The notes below the pieces were generated by a model. The model saw nothing but the letters and a program-made list of their open reading frames with translations, searched no databases and was not told where the DNA came from. The translations under genes and the position numbers were made by a program. Shown here one piece after another: positions 18,841-28,567 of a DNA stretch of 64,000 nucleotides (the first letter of the stretch is position 1; each line of letters begins with the position of its first letter). The stretch is from CAZJRB01 sp964547995 (GTDB lineage Bacteria > Planctomycetota > Planctomycetia > Pirellulales > Thermoguttaceae), in NCBI GenBank assembly GCA_964547995.1, contig CAZJRB010000013.1, positions 38,043 through 102,042 of the forward strand. Direction: 5' to 3'.

Positions 18841-21800
18841 TTACACCTGCGGCGTCTGGCTTGCGCTGGTCGGCGCCGAGCCGCACGACCATCGTTCCGC
18901 CCGGGCTATCCTTGCTTGTAGCGATTGGGCTTGCGCTTGTTGTATCTTCGGCGAGTTGGCGTTTCCCTTCAAGGCGACGATGCCCCGTGCGGCTTTGGCC
19001 GTCTTGGTTGACCCCTTGACGGGCTCCAACACATGCCGGACGTCGTCGTTCGGGGCTAGGTTCAGATCCGTCAAGAGTTGCTGAAGAAGCGACAGCACAT
19101 GGTGGGCGTCGCGTGGGAAGGTCCTATAGGACGCCACCAAGGGCTGAAGCGACTCGGCCGCGAACCACGCGTGCAACGGCGAGAGACGGGCGACTTCGGC
19201 AAGGCCTTCGGCCAGACGGTTCAGGCGAGCCCAACCGGTCGAGAGCAGGCGTGCCAGGACCTTGCCCATCGGATCGGGATGCGCTCGGCCGTCCTCGATC
19301 GCTTCGATCAAAACGTCCAACGCTAGGCCCCGGGCGTCGGCATCCTTCGACAGTAGCCCAACCCAAGCCGCAAGACACGCCAATTCGCTCCAGGGGCGGT
19401 CCCTGGCAAGAAGCGGTTCCAGGAAGACGTAATAAGGCTCGAAACTCGACGAGGGATCATCGAACCGGTACATGAGTGCCTCGACGCCCGCCCGAAGATA
19501 CGGGTCCATGTTCTGCGGCCAGGTCGTGGCGAGCCACTGCAACGTCCACGGCGACCCGAAATTGGCCCAGCGGTCCACCTTATCGTGTAAAGCAACGGTT
19601 GGATGCAAGGGGTCGGCGCCGCGACATGCAGGATGGACGGCAACCGTCATCTGCGGAATGTGATAAGTCTTCTTGTAGAAGGAGTCCTCAACGATTCTCT
19701 CGCTCGGCTTCCAAGTGTAGGTCGCCGGCGTGACGGCGTCGGGGATGTCCTCGCCAAGACGCAGAATGGTCAGTTTTTCGATCCGCCCGTGCGGCGACCG
19801 GGCGCGTCCGGCGGCCAGCCAGAGTGCGGCGGACTTGCGGTCCCGCTTGGTCGGATCGGGCTCGCCGCCCAGGGCCCAGTGTACGGCGTTGCCAGCCGTG
19901 CCCGAGATATCCTTGGCGGCCTCGAGGGCTTCCCGGCGCTGTTCGGGTGCCATCCGGAGCATTGCCGCGATAAGATCCGCGCCCGGCGGCTGGATTTTCT
20001 TCTGCTCCAACGTCGCGAGGCGCTCGACCAGGACACGGGGATCGATCCATCCGCCGCTGTGGGTCGGCGCGGCGAGCATTGGCGCTGCAAGCCCCTTCTG
20101 CACACGTACGACAATCTCCTTCAGGCGATGGTCGATGAAGCGCCATATCCCACGCCCGACTGCCTTGCGATGGTGCGGCTTCGACAACCCCTTGCCGCCG
20201 AGCCATGAATGAAGAAGTTGCGGCAGCGAGAACGGGGCGCCCCACGCGGCGGCCAAACCCTGGGCCGTTCCGCTGCCGGTTTGCGTCTTCAACAACCGCT
20301 TGATCAACGGGTCGGCACGCTGCTTGAAATCCTCGGGCCGGCGGTCGCAAAGACGGCTGATCCCGTCGACGATCCGTTCCACCTCGTCGCCTGAGTCAAC
20401 TGATTCCAACGCGTGAGCGACGGCATCGAGCAGTTCGTCCACGGTTTCGATGGGCTCGATCGGATCGGCCCCGGTCAGCACCGGCGCGTCGTAAAGATCG
20501 AACTCTAGCGGGCCCGGCATCGCGCCCGGCTGAATGGCTTCAACCGCAGCATCTACACCCGCGGGTTTCGCCCATCGTGGGTCGATCGTCCGCGCCTGGT
20601 CCACCAGCGACGAGAGTTCGGCTATTTCCGCGTCGTCTGTTTCGGCCACACCCTCCTCGCCCATTTCGCGCAGCAACTTCTCGATTCGCCCACGCAGCGT
20701 TGGGGCAAGGTCGTCGAACCGCTCACGAAGACTGGCCGCATGATCCGCATGGGCACGCGACGCCCAGCCCTCGATCAGCTCAACCGCCAGTTCCTGGACA
20801 TCCGCAGCCTCGTGGGCCAAGCCTTCAGTGGCCGTGTTCAGCGCCCAAGGAACCAGTTCCGGCTGCCGCTTGGCCACTCGCCGGGCGAGTTTGAGCACAG
20901 CCTTCGGCTGGCTCTTCGGGCGTAGGGAAAAGACAACCCCCGCCGACGTGAGGAACGCTTCGCCGTCGAGCCGTCTTGCCTTCTCGATACTGCCAAGCAT
21001 CTTCACGGCGAACGTCACGACGTGGGACACCTGGCTGGAAAGCAGATCGACGAGCGTTTGCTGTCGGGAGGCGAGTTCTTCGGGCGTCGGTTCGAGCGTT
21101 TCGAAGAGGCGGATATAGCCGGACAGCGTATTGTTCTTGAACCCCGTCGTCAGTCCGCTGAGGCTGCCATCCAGGAGCCGCTGCCGGTCGATGTGCCCTT
21201 TACCGGCCAACTCGACCAACGCAGCCCCCCAACCCTGGATGTCTTTCCGGTACGGTGTGTCTTCGTAGAGGAACGCATCCGTCTCGACCTCAAAGAACCG
21301 CCAGATGTCTTCCAGAAGGTCCGGCTCGGCAAGCAGCTTCTGACTCAACAGTGTTTTACCGTCGTCGTTCCAACGATAGATGCCCGAGGCCATAAGTCGC
21401 GCGTAGCCGTCGAAGGTCGGCTTGGGGCACACGCCCTCTGTGATCAACGCCCTCAAGGTCTCCCAGCCGATTTCCGGAAACTCGCCTTCAAGTTTGGCCT
21501 CGACCCACTCGGCGATCCACTCGGGTCGGCGATCCAGGAGGACTTTGCGAAAGGCCGTTACGTTGTCGCCGTAATCGCTGGCCGCGATCTTCTTCGCCTG
21601 CGACAGGGGCCCGACGGCCAGCACGCCCAACTCGGCGACACCCTGCAAATGATGCAGAGAACGGTCGTTTCTCGACCAGCGTCTCGGCTTTCCCTGCACG
21701 CGGTCGAGGATGGGCGTCTTCGGCGGATCACCTTCGCCCCACCATCGCGCGCCACGGCGGATCTCCTTGAGCAACTCCGAGGCCGTTTTGGAGAGCTTCC

Positions 21801-21891
21801 GGCGCTGGCTTTCGTCGAGCGACTCGACGGCTTCGGCCAGCTTCATCGCCTTGCCTTCGACGACGAGCTTCTCGAATTCTTCCGGTGTCAT
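18841..21891 (-). CDS. DUF6493-like large helical protein, partner of the SWIM protein
   Basis: This protein is about 1016 residues long and rich in alpha-helical, HEAT-like segments. The N-terminus MTPEEFEKLVVEGK and overall layout resemble DUF6493-type proteins that are encoded next to SWIM zinc-finger proteins. No catalytic motif is obvious. The ATG at 21891 has GGAG eight bases upstream and lies just past the stop of the SWIM gene (21897); a GTG at 21900 is an alternative that would overlap it. The two are surely co-translated. Related SWIM operons sometimes add MoxR/VWA genes; none is present here. The family assignment is from memory. Confidence 0.65.
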   Translation of the reverse strand: MTPEEFEKLVVEGKAMKLAEAVESLDESQRRKLSKTASELLKEIRRGARWWGEGDPPKTPILDRVQGKPRRWSRNDRSLHHLQGVAELGVLAVGPLSQAKKIAASDYGDNVTAFRKVLLDRRPEWIAEWVEAKLEGEFPEIGWETLRALITEGVCPKPTFDGYARLMASGIYRWNDDGKTLLSQKLLAEPDLLEDIWRFFEVETDAFLYEDTPYRKDIQGWGAALVELAGKGHIDRQRLLDGSLSGLTTGFKNNTLSGYIRLFETLEPTPEELASRQQTLVDLLSSQVSHVVTFAVKMLGSIEKARRLDGEAFLTSAGVVFSLRPKSQPKAVLKLARRVAKRQPELVPWALNTATEGLAHEAADVQELAVELIEGWASRAHADHAASLRERFDDLAPTLRGRIEKLLREMGEEGVAETDDAEIAELSSLVDQARTIDPRWAKPAGVDAAVEAIQPGAMPGPLEFDLYDAPVLTGADPIEPIETVDELLDAVAHALESVDSGDEVERIVDGISRLCDRRPEDFKQRADPLIKRLLKTQTGSGTAQGLAAAWGAPFSLPQLLHSWLGGKGLSKPHHRKAVGRGIWRFIDHRLKEIVVRVQKGLAAPMLAAPTHSGGWIDPRVLVERLATLEQKKIQPPGADLIAAMLRMAPEQRREALEAAKDISGTAGNAVHWALGGEPDPTKRDRKSAALWLAAGRARSPHGRIEKLTILRLGEDIPDAVTPATYTWKPSERIVEDSFYKKTYHIPQMTVAVHPACRGADPLHPTVALHDKVDRWANFGSPWTLQWLATTWPQNMDPYLRAGVEALMYRFDDPSSSFEPYYVFLEPLLARDRPWSELACLAAWVGLLSKDADARGLALDVLIEAIEDGRAHPDPMGKVLARLLSTGWARLNRLAEGLAEVARLSPLHAWFAAESLQPLVASYRTFPRDAHHVLSLLQQLLTDLNLAPNDDVRHVLEPVKGSTKTAKAARGIVALKGNANSPKIQQAQAQSLQARIARAERWSCGSAPTSASQTPQV

Positions 21892-21896
21892 GGCAT

Positions 21897-23276
21897 TCAC
21901 TCCGCGCGTTGTGTGGTTTGCGGTTCCTCCGGCACGGGCTCATCCTTATCGATAAACATCCGGGCGGCGAGAATGTGCTTGCACGGGCCGCGCTGCCCTT
22001 GGTGTTTGCTGAACCACGGGCAACTGCAACGATCGCCGTCGGACCGGAGCCGGACGTGGTGCATGACGTCGGTGCCGCCGACTTCCATGTCGTACTCGGC
22101 GTCGGGGAGTTCTTTGCGGATCGCCACCCGCTTATCGTCGAGCAGTTTTCTCGCGCCCTTCAGCCGCGGTTGGAGCGCCTCGATCTGCGAGAGATCGAAG
22201 GGCAGTTTGCGGTGGAAGTAGCGGCCGGTCGACACGTCGTAGCCGGCCAGTCCGCGGGTTCCCAAGACCGCCAGGGCCGCCTCCACTTCCTCGACCGGGA
22301 GACCGACACGCCCGGAAATGTCGGCTGCGTCGATCTCCGTCTGCCATCCGAGTTGCCCGTCGACGTAAGGCAACGCTTCTTGCCATTTGCCTTGAGCCAG
22401 ATTCTCCAAGACTTGCCCTTCGCCGGAGAACCCGCGGTAGACTTCCGGGCTGATCATGAGGAAGAACCGCCCGGTTGGGAAACAGACCTCCCAGCCGCTG
22501 GTACCGGCGTCGTCGCACCAGATCCTAAGCGAGCGGGCCGAGTTCATCAGCGGCTCGAGCACGCGGATGCGCCGGGTGCCGGCGATGGGGATGGCGCCGC
22601 GCGCCTGGCGGGCGCTGAGGCGCAAAGCGCGGCCGGTCTGGGTCACGTACTGGACCCGTTTGGGCCCGCTGCCGCGCGGCAGGCTCCGGATGAACCGGCG
22701 AGCTTCGGCGGGCGGGACTTCCAGTCTCATCTCCAGGCCCGGCTGGTACGCCTGAACTTCACTAAAACCCTTGATCCAGCGGATCGGCAGCTTAACCTTC
22801 TTCTCGACCACCGACTCCTCGCCACGCGAGAGGGTCACGGCGGCGGCACCGACGCTCAGCCGGGCCCGGTCGTGGTCGCGCAGACGCGTCAAGGCCGCCC
22901 GCATCGGGTCGTTGAAATCGACGTTCGTGGTGCCGTGGCCCTGGATGTCGCGGTCGAATGCCTCGGCTGGGAAGTCGGCTCGGGCGTAGACGCCGCAACA
23001 ACCGCTAAAACCCTCGAACCGCAGCATCGATTCACTGCTGGTAACAACCGGATCGAGATTGGCAGGCCGAGGCAGAAAGAAATGGGTCCGAACCACCTCG
23101 CTGAGGACCAGCAACATGTCCCCGGCCATGCGGGGCTGGCGCAGCGCCCCGTCGAAGAAATGGGGATGTTCATGCCGTGCGCCACAAGTGGCCAGACGAA
23201 GCCCCAAGCCTTGTTCGTCCGTTACGACCGCGGATGCGAATGGGTAGCGGTAGGTGAAGTCGACAGCTGCACTCAC
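21897..23276 (-). CDS. SWIM zinc-finger protein
   Basis: This 459-residue protein carries the SWIM motif near its C-terminus (CSCPWFSKHQ..GPCKH; Cys-x-Cys, then Cys-x-His). Such fingers bind DNA or protein. The GTG at 23276 is preferred because GAAGGAG lies seven bases upstream; the longer frame to 23456 begins in low-quality sequence overlapping the recombinase remnant. The N-terminal part (DFTYRYPFASAVV) is typical of SWIM proteins in two-gene modules with a large helical partner. The module is implicated, by analogy only, in conflict or DNA-related functions. Confidence 0.8.
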   Translation of the reverse strand: MSAAVDFTYRYPFASAVVTDEQGLGLRLATCGARHEHPHFFDGALRQPRMAGDMLLVLSEVVRTHFFLPRPANLDPVVTSSESMLRFEGFSGCCGVYARADFPAEAFDRDIQGHGTTNVDFNDPMRAALTRLRDHDRARLSVGAAAVTLSRGEESVVEKKVKLPIRWIKGFSEVQAYQPGLEMRLEVPPAEARRFIRSLPRGSGPKRVQYVTQTGRALRLSARQARGAIPIAGTRRIRVLEPLMNSARSLRIWCDDAGTSGWEVCFPTGRFFLMISPEVYRGFSGEGQVLENLAQGKWQEALPYVDGQLGWQTEIDAADISGRVGLPVEEVEAALAVLGTRGLAGYDVSTGRYFHRKLPFDLSQIEALQPRLKGARKLLDDKRVAIRKELPDAEYDMEVGGTDVMHHVRLRSDGDRCSCPWFSKHQGQRGPCKHILAARMFIDKDEPVPEEPQTTQRAE

Positions 23277-23373
23277 GGGGACGCTCCTTCGTAAAGGGAA
23301 AATGAGTTGAGCAATGCACTTGTTCCTACCATAATCGCCCCCCTTCCGCCAGTCCCCCGACGAGTTTGGCTCG

Positions 23374-23513
23374 CCCTGGCGGGCGCCCATCCCAAAGCCG
23401 TGCAGTCGATAATGCGGCACTCGACGATTACGCTGACGATGGACACGTACGGGCATCTGTTCCCGGGCCAGGATGCTGAGACGGCGTTGCTGTTTCCGGC
23501 GATGGTGGGGTGA
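23374..23513 (+). pseudogene. Tyrosine recombinase C-terminal remnant, right copy
   Basis: The frame reads AGAHPKAVQSIMRHSTITL and then TMDTYGHLFPGQ, an unmistakable recombinase end with the nucleophile Tyr, finishing at TGA 23511-23513. Nothing of the protein upstream of about 23374 is recognisable. It lies upstream of, and divergent from, the SWIM gene. Confidence 0.8.
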
Positions 23514-23588
23514 GGACGTGGCTAACGGATGCTGTCGACCTCAGCCGGTTGTAGAAACCATCCGTGGCGCTGATCGGTGTCGGCCCAC
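23471..23588 (+). repeat. Recombinase-tail repeat, right copy
   Basis: This direct repeat of 18688-18806 lies 4783 bases away and includes both the last recombinase codons and the sequence after the stop. The SWIM and DUF6493-like genes lie between the two copies. Confidence 0.8.
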
Positions 23589-23768
23589 CGCATCGTACCC
23601 CAGGGTGTTTCGACAGTGTCGCCATGGGATGGTTCGGTGGGAATTCCTGGTTTGGGAGGCGGCCAGACGTGTGTGAGATCGCCAGTCCATCGAACTGGCT
23701 TTCCCTCTCGATTGTCCCTCTGGATATTGTACCGCCAAACGCCATGGCGATAATACCCGGGCTTCGAT

Positions 23769-23970
23769 AGCGTGGGCGGAGGTGGAGGTCGAAGACACCG
23801 GGGTCGGATTCGACCCGCAGAAGGTCGCATCGGGCTGTCTTGGACTGGAAGGCATCCGGCAGCGCGCTCGGTTGCTCGGCGGCCAGGCGCTGATCGACAG
23901 CAAACCCGGAAAGGGGACGCGGGTCACGGTCGATCTGCCCCTGACGAACGGCCCTCGGCCGCGGGAATAG
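23769..23970 (+). pseudogene. Histidine-kinase ATPase fragment
   Basis: The frame encodes VEDTGVGFDPQ, then GLEGIRQRARLLGG and KPGKGTRVTVDLPL, the N, G1 and G2 boxes of the ATP-binding domain of a NarX/LiaS-type sensor kinase. Everything before the N box is missing. It is a 5'-truncated relic inside the decayed island. Confidence 0.7.
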
Positions 23971-24768
23971 GACATCTCGTACACATCGCATCCGTGTTCG
24001 ACCACGGGAGCGATCGCCTTGTTCCGGCGATAACCAGACTGGACGGTTCTTGGGCAACTTGACTTCTTGCGCAGGCCCCAAGGTTCAAGGGTCTTTCACG
24101 CACGTCGGCGGAGGACGTCGTTGTAACCTTGGTCACGGCAACTACTTCTGTACCTGATCGCCCGAGCCGGCGATTGGCGCGACCGAACGAACGACGAATG
24201 GCATGGGGTTTGCATTTACTTAACTTAACTATGACCCGGATGGGTCAGGCGTCGATGCCGGCACCGCCAGATGTTGTCTGGTGCCCGGCTGGCCTACACG
24301 GGGTATAAACAATGCGTAGAGTACCACAAAGGTGCAGGAGATGGCAGTTCCTGCCAGCTCATTCATCAACGCGGGCCAAGACAACGGCTCCTGGTTTGAG
24401 GCGCGGGCGTTCCGACAATACCAGAAGTGGTTCGCCGCGATGCCCGCGCCGACTGGCACAAGCATCCCGAGTCGCCTGAACGTACGTCGTGCAGGCCGGT
24501 TTCGCGGCCATTCGGGAGCCCACGGAAAAGCGGTTCCCACAAGGGACGGGTAGACATCGGCGAAGTCGGGACGCGCAACGGCATGTAGTCCAAACCGGGG
24601 GAGCAGAACCCTGGCTGTTCCCCCGGCTGACTCAAGACCGGGCTCAGCGAGCCTCCGCAATTTGGACCGCTGAGCCCTTTTCTCATTTCGGCCCTTCCGG
24701 GTCGCAACCGCTTTTCGGCCTAATGGTTGTCTGATCGTCCTGGGACTTTGCTGCGCTCTGCCGACAGC
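23971..24768. other. Decayed island sequence without a recognisable gene
   Basis: I see no coding region with conserved motifs here. An imperfect inverted repeat is centred near 24277. The stretch is bracketed by a kinase relic and a recombinase relic, so it is probably eroded mobile-element DNA. Confidence 0.35.
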
Positions 24769-24933
24769 CTGTTGATGCGCCACGACGCGATCGAGACCAC
24801 GCTGCGATACTACGTGGCCCAGGACGCCAACGATGTGGCGAAGGAGCTGTGGCGGGAGTTTGGGAACATCAACACTTCTATCAACAGTTGCCAAAATCCC
24901 CCCAAGAAAGAGGAAGAGGCTCCGAACCGTTGA
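24769..24933 (+). pseudogene. Tyrosine recombinase C-terminal fragment near tRNA-Ser
   Basis: The frame encodes LLMRHDAIETTLRYYVAQDA, then ELWREFGN, which matches the last residues of planctomycete-type integrases including the Tyr nucleophile. The upstream recombinase is absent. It ends 36 bases from the 3' end of tRNA-Ser, a typical location for an integrase, so the island may have entered at this tRNA. Confidence 0.65.
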
Positions 24934-24968
24934 AAGACGGAACCCGTTACACTTCAATAACTTACCAG

Positions 24969-25053
24969 CGGAGGGCACGGGACTCGAACCCGCAACCCCG
25001 GTCAAGGGGCACCTCATTTCCAGTGAGGCCGCTAGCCAATTCGCTTACCCTCC
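24969..25053 (-). tRNA. tRNA-Ser (anticodon GGA)
   Basis: Read on the minus strand, the acceptor GGAGGGT pairs with GCCCTCC (one G-U). The anticodon stem CCTCA/TGAGG holds the loop CTGGAAA, anticodon GGA. A long variable arm (CCCC-6-GGGG) marks a type II tRNA, and the T arm has the TTCGAGT loop. CCA is not encoded. Confidence 0.9.
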
Positions 25054-25134
25054 GGGTCAGTGGAAAAACAACCATCGCAGGAACGCCGTGACGGCTTCTT
25101 GGCCTCAACGCCTAAAATCGTCGAGGCGGTGCCC

Positions 25135-26406
25135 TCAGTCGACAACCTGTGCCCCGCTGATCAAGTCGATGAACTCTTGATTCGACTTAAACTTTTCCAG
25201 CTTGCTTGTAAGTTGCTCCATGGCGTCAACATGGTGCATTGTTGATAGAGTGCGACGCAACATGGTAACAGCACGTAGGACCTCGGGCGAGAGAAGTTTT
25301 TCTTCACGCCTGGTACCGGATTGTGTGATATCGATGGCCGGCCAGATGCGGCGATCGGCCAGCTTGCGGTCGAGCACCAACTCCATGTTTCCCGTCCCCT
25401 TGAATTCCTGGAAGATCAGTTCGTCCATCCGGCTGCCGGTGTCGATCAGGGCAGTCCCCACGATAGTCAGCGAGCCGCCCTCTTCGAAGAGACGGGCCGT
25501 GGCGAAGAGCTTCTTGGGGATGTCCATCGCCTTGACATCGATGCCGCCGCTCATGGTGCGACCGGTGTTGCCGACCCACTTGTTGAAGGCACGAGCCAGT
25601 CGGGTGATCGAGTCGAGCAACAGTACGACGTCTTTGCCCATCTCGGCCAGCCGTTTACAGCGTTCCACCACCAGTTGTGAAAGCCGCACATGGCTTTCGA
25701 TGTCACAGTCGAGGCTGCTCGCCACCACTTCGCCGTCGACCGAGCGGATCATATCGGTGACTTCCTCGGGACGCTCGTCGATCAGCAAGACAATCAGCTT
25801 GACTTCGGGAAAGTTGGTCGAGATGCCAAGGCTGATATGCTGCAAAAGGATCGTTTTGCCGGTCCGCGGCGGAGCAACGATCAATGCCCGTTGGCCCTTT
25901 CCCAAGGGGGTAAGCAGATCCATGACTCGGGTCGTCAGTGGTTCGGAGCCGACTTCGAGCTTGAGCCAGTACTCGGGATTGATGGGTGTCAGCTCGTCGA
26001 AGCTCTTGACATCCCCGTAGTCTTCCGGCTTCATGCCGTCGACGTCGGTGATTTCTTTGAGTCGAGGCCCCTGCTGTCGCCGTCCGGGTTGGACCATTCC
26101 CTGGATCATCACCCCTTCACGGAGACTGAACTTCTCGATCATGCTCCCGGGGACGAAGGGGTCGGTCATTTCACGCAGGTAGTTTTTTTGGGGATCACGG
26201 AGAAAACCGTATCCATTGGGGTGTAATTCGAGCACCCCGCCCCCGGGCTCAACGGGTCCCGGTTCACCGTTATCCGGTTGCTCAGCATTCCGGTTTCCGG
26301 TGGATGGTCCGCGGTAATTCGACTTACGATTGCGGGGGTTTGAGCGTTGGCCTTGTCCTTGAGGCCCGCCGCGACCGCGGGAACGGCCCTTTTTCCTTCT
26401 CGCCAT
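25135..26406 (-). CDS. rho: Transcription termination factor Rho
   Basis: This 423-residue protein starts at the ATG at 26406, after AGGTGG. The first 50 residues are basic and rich in Arg, Gly and Asn (MARRKKGRSRGRGG). The RNA-binding cold-shock domain follows (VLELHPNGYGFLRDPQ). The ATPase has Walker A APPRTGKT near residue 180, LIDERPEEVTDM, and Walker B LLLDSITRLARA near 258. Rho is a hexameric RNA-dependent helicase that ends transcription. It is slightly long because of the N-terminal extension. It is transcribed toward the tRNA-Ser on the same strand. Confidence 0.97.
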   Translation of the reverse strand: MARRKKGRSRGRGGPQGQGQRSNPRNRKSNYRGPSTGNRNAEQPDNGEPGPVEPGGGVLELHPNGYGFLRDPQKNYLREMTDPFVPGSMIEKFSLREGVMIQGMVQPGRRQQGPRLKEITDVDGMKPEDYGDVKSFDELTPINPEYWLKLEVGSEPLTTRVMDLLTPLGKGQRALIVAPPRTGKTILLQHISLGISTNFPEVKLIVLLIDERPEEVTDMIRSVDGEVVASSLDCDIESHVRLSQLVVERCKRLAEMGKDVVLLLDSITRLARAFNKWVGNTGRTMSGGIDVKAMDIPKKLFATARLFEEGGSLTIVGTALIDTGSRMDELIFQEFKGTGNMELVLDRKLADRRIWPAIDITQSGTRREEKLLSPEVLRAVTMLRRTLSTMHHVDAMEQLTSKLEKFKSNQEFIDLISGAQVVD

Positions 26407-27175
26407 AATGCCACCTACAGAAGTGCTCACAAGGGTTGTTGCTTGCTGGAAGCGCAACGCCGCAACACCACCATCAGTGATAGACTAGCTGCTCTTCGTG
26501 CAGTCGAACAGCTTCATGTGCCTTGAAGCCACAACCAAATACATCATCAAAGATGCACGCAAAATGCGTAAGTTGATAGCACTGACCGCCAATCGGTCAA
26601 CAGCAGGAAACTCAACTGAGAAGCGCTTTTTACTCCCAAGGTGAACATTTCACTTGGGGGGTGATGATGGATGTTCACCAGCCGAAAGCGCCGGCCTGCT
26701 GAGCAGAACTCAAACTGCCGCTATTGTCAACAATATACTGTTTTGTATCAACCTGCGAGTTATGCACAACCCGCGAACCGAAGATGACATCCCCCACCAA
26801 TTAACCGACACAGACCACCACACATAAGGGGGAGCAACTCGGGTTCACACCCTCGGGAATTCTCTACGAAGTCGTGCAGAGCATTTCCTGCAAAGGAGCG
26901 AGTGGTTGAGTCGGGTTCGGGAGAGAACCCACTCTATATGAATCGTGCCCTCATTTCAAATGCCCCAGGGCAAGCGAATTTCCCAACTTCATATACCTTA
27001 TACACTATCTTTTCGCTTTTTTCAAGTCGGAAACGGACATTTTGCCGGTTATGGCGAAAATTCCGCAAATTCGTCAATCCTTCCCTGTTTTCACACTATT
27101 TTACCGCAGCCTCTTCCGATAACCGTAAGACAGTGCCACACGCTCCTAGTCTACTTATGCGCGAGGTTGGGTAAA
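26407..27175. other. Divergent intergenic region of rho and the thioredoxin gene
   Basis: No gene is seen. A plausible plus-strand sigma-70-like pair is TTGTCA at about 26725 and TATCAA 16 bases on. A single DnaA-box-like TTATGCACA lies at 26760-26768. The ribosome binding site of the thioredoxin gene (GAGG) is close to 27162. Confidence 0.35.
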
Positions 27176-28153
27176 ATGCAAAAAAGGAGCACATTTCTCG
27201 TTGCGGCGGTATTGTCACTTGCTTCTGCGGCCATCGCCCAAGAGGCGATTTCCTGGCAGCCTACTTTGGAAAGTGCCAAGCGGGTCGCCGCCGAGACCAA
27301 CCGTCTGGTGCTGATCCATTTTTGGGCCGACTGGTGTGCCCCCTGCAAGAAAATGGAACGCGAGGTTTTGAGTCAACCGGCCGTCGCGGCGGTAATCAAC
27401 ACCTACTACGTTCCGGTCAAGATCAACCGGGACGATTTCCCGGCCACGTGCAGACGATACGGCGTCAAAGGGCTGCCTAGCGACGTCATCGTTACCCCGC
27501 AAGCGGAAATAGTCGGTCATTTCAAAGGGATGGTCGGAGTCCGGGACTACGTGGCTCGCTTGAACCACGTTGTGGCTGCCGTACGAGGGCCTCCGGCCCC
27601 TCTCGCACAAACGCGGACTTCGCCGCATCATCCGGATCGGCCCTCTGACACGGTCAACTACCGGGGTCCCAACGGTTCGGAGCATTTGTCCGATCTGCAC
27701 ACGGGCCGCGGTAATGCTCAAGCCCCACCGAATCAGGCTCCGGTCGAGCACCCATCGAGCAATCCGCCGCTGGGTCTTGACGGCTATTGCCCCGTACAGC
27801 TTAACGACGACATGTACCGGAAGAAGATGCGTTGGACGCCCGGCGATCCTCGTTGGGGAGTGATCCACCGCGGCCGCACGTACCTGTTTTCAGGTCCGGA
27901 ACAGCAGCGTCGTTTTCTTGCAGATCCCGACCGCTACGCACCCGTCTTGTCCGGCAACGACATCGTCCGGGCGATTGACGAGGGTCAAATGGTGCCGGGC
28001 CTGCGGGAACACGGCATCTTGTTCGACGGCAGAGTCTATCTGTTCGCTGAGGAGGCTACTCTGAGCATTTTCACCAAGAACCGCAGCCACTACGCGAGCT
28101 TGGCGATGCAAGCCATGCGGGCCGACGCCGCCCGACAACACGGCGTGCAATGA
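27176..28153 (+). CDS. Secreted thioredoxin with YHS-like C-terminal repeats
   Basis: This 325-residue protein starts at the ATG at 27176. A signal peptide (MQKRSTFLVAAVLSL, ending near AIAQ) precedes a thioredoxin fold with the active site WCAPC (FWADWCAPCKKME). After a Pro-rich linker, two related segments resemble YHS domains: GYCPVQLND..GRTYLFSGPEQQRRFLADPDRY, then GRVYLFAEEATLSIF. YHS units often bind metal or heme. Likely role: periplasmic disulfide or metal handling. The combination of a thioredoxin with YHS-like units is the notable point. Confidence 0.8.
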   Translation: MQKRSTFLVAAVLSLASAAIAQEAISWQPTLESAKRVAAETNRLVLIHFWADWCAPCKKMEREVLSQPAVAAVINTYYVPVKINRDDFPATCRRYGVKGLPSDVIVTPQAEIVGHFKGMVGVRDYVARLNHVVAAVRGPPAPLAQTRTSPHHPDRPSDTVNYRGPNGSEHLSDLHTGRGNAQAPPNQAPVEHPSSNPPLGLDGYCPVQLNDDMYRKKMRWTPGDPRWGVIHRGRTYLFSGPEQQRRFLADPDRYAPVLSGNDIVRAIDEGQMVPGLREHGILFDGRVYLFAEEATLSIFTKNRSHYASLAMQAMRADAARQHGVQ

Positions 28154-28288
28154 ACCGGTGTGCCGCCGCTTTGAGACGTGCAAAATGAAACGCCGATCGC
28201 TCTGGAAAACATGATGATCTCAATTGCTTCAGATGGTATGATGTAGGGGGGGAGAGGAACCGCATTCTCCTTCAACCGGGAGATTCCG

Positions 28289-28567
28289 ATGCCGATTTAT
28301 GAATACGAGCACAACGGTCCCTTTGAGCCCTGCGAGAAACGGTTCGAGGTATTGCAGGGACCGAACGACCCGCCGCTGACGAAATGCCCGAATTGCGGCA
28401 AACCTTGCCACCGTGTTCTGTCGAGCTTCTCAACCGGGTCGAGCAAAGGCAATCTGCTCAGCGCCAAAAACCTGGAAGCCCACGGTTTCACCCAGTATGA
28501 ACGGGCCGGCGACGGGCGCTACGAAAAGAAGCTCGGCAAGGGGCCCGAGACGATCTCGGGGGAGTAG
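28289..28567 (+). CDS. FmdB-family zinc-ribbon protein
   Basis: This 92-residue protein begins MPIYEYEHN and has CPNCGKPCHRVLSSF, the single Cys pair plus Cys-x-x-x typical of FmdB-type regulatory ribbons, although the usual first CxxC knuckle reads CEKRFE. GGGAG precedes the start. Family members are thought to regulate or bind nucleic acid; the role here is unknown. Confidence 0.8.
   Translation: MPIYEYEHNGPFEPCEKRFEVLQGPNDPPLTKCPNCGKPCHRVLSSFSTGSSKGNLLSAKNLEAHGFTQYERAGDGRYEKKLGKGPETISGE

Noticed and set aside
21885..23294. Plus-strand 469-codon frame opposite the SWIM gene
   Set aside because: Antisense to the SWIM protein; composition is typical of a shadow frame and no motif is seen.
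26760..26768. DnaA-box-like TTATGCACA in the rho/thioredoxin gap
   Set aside because: Only one box, no cluster, no dnaA/dnaN/gyrB nearby; expected by chance, so not an origin.
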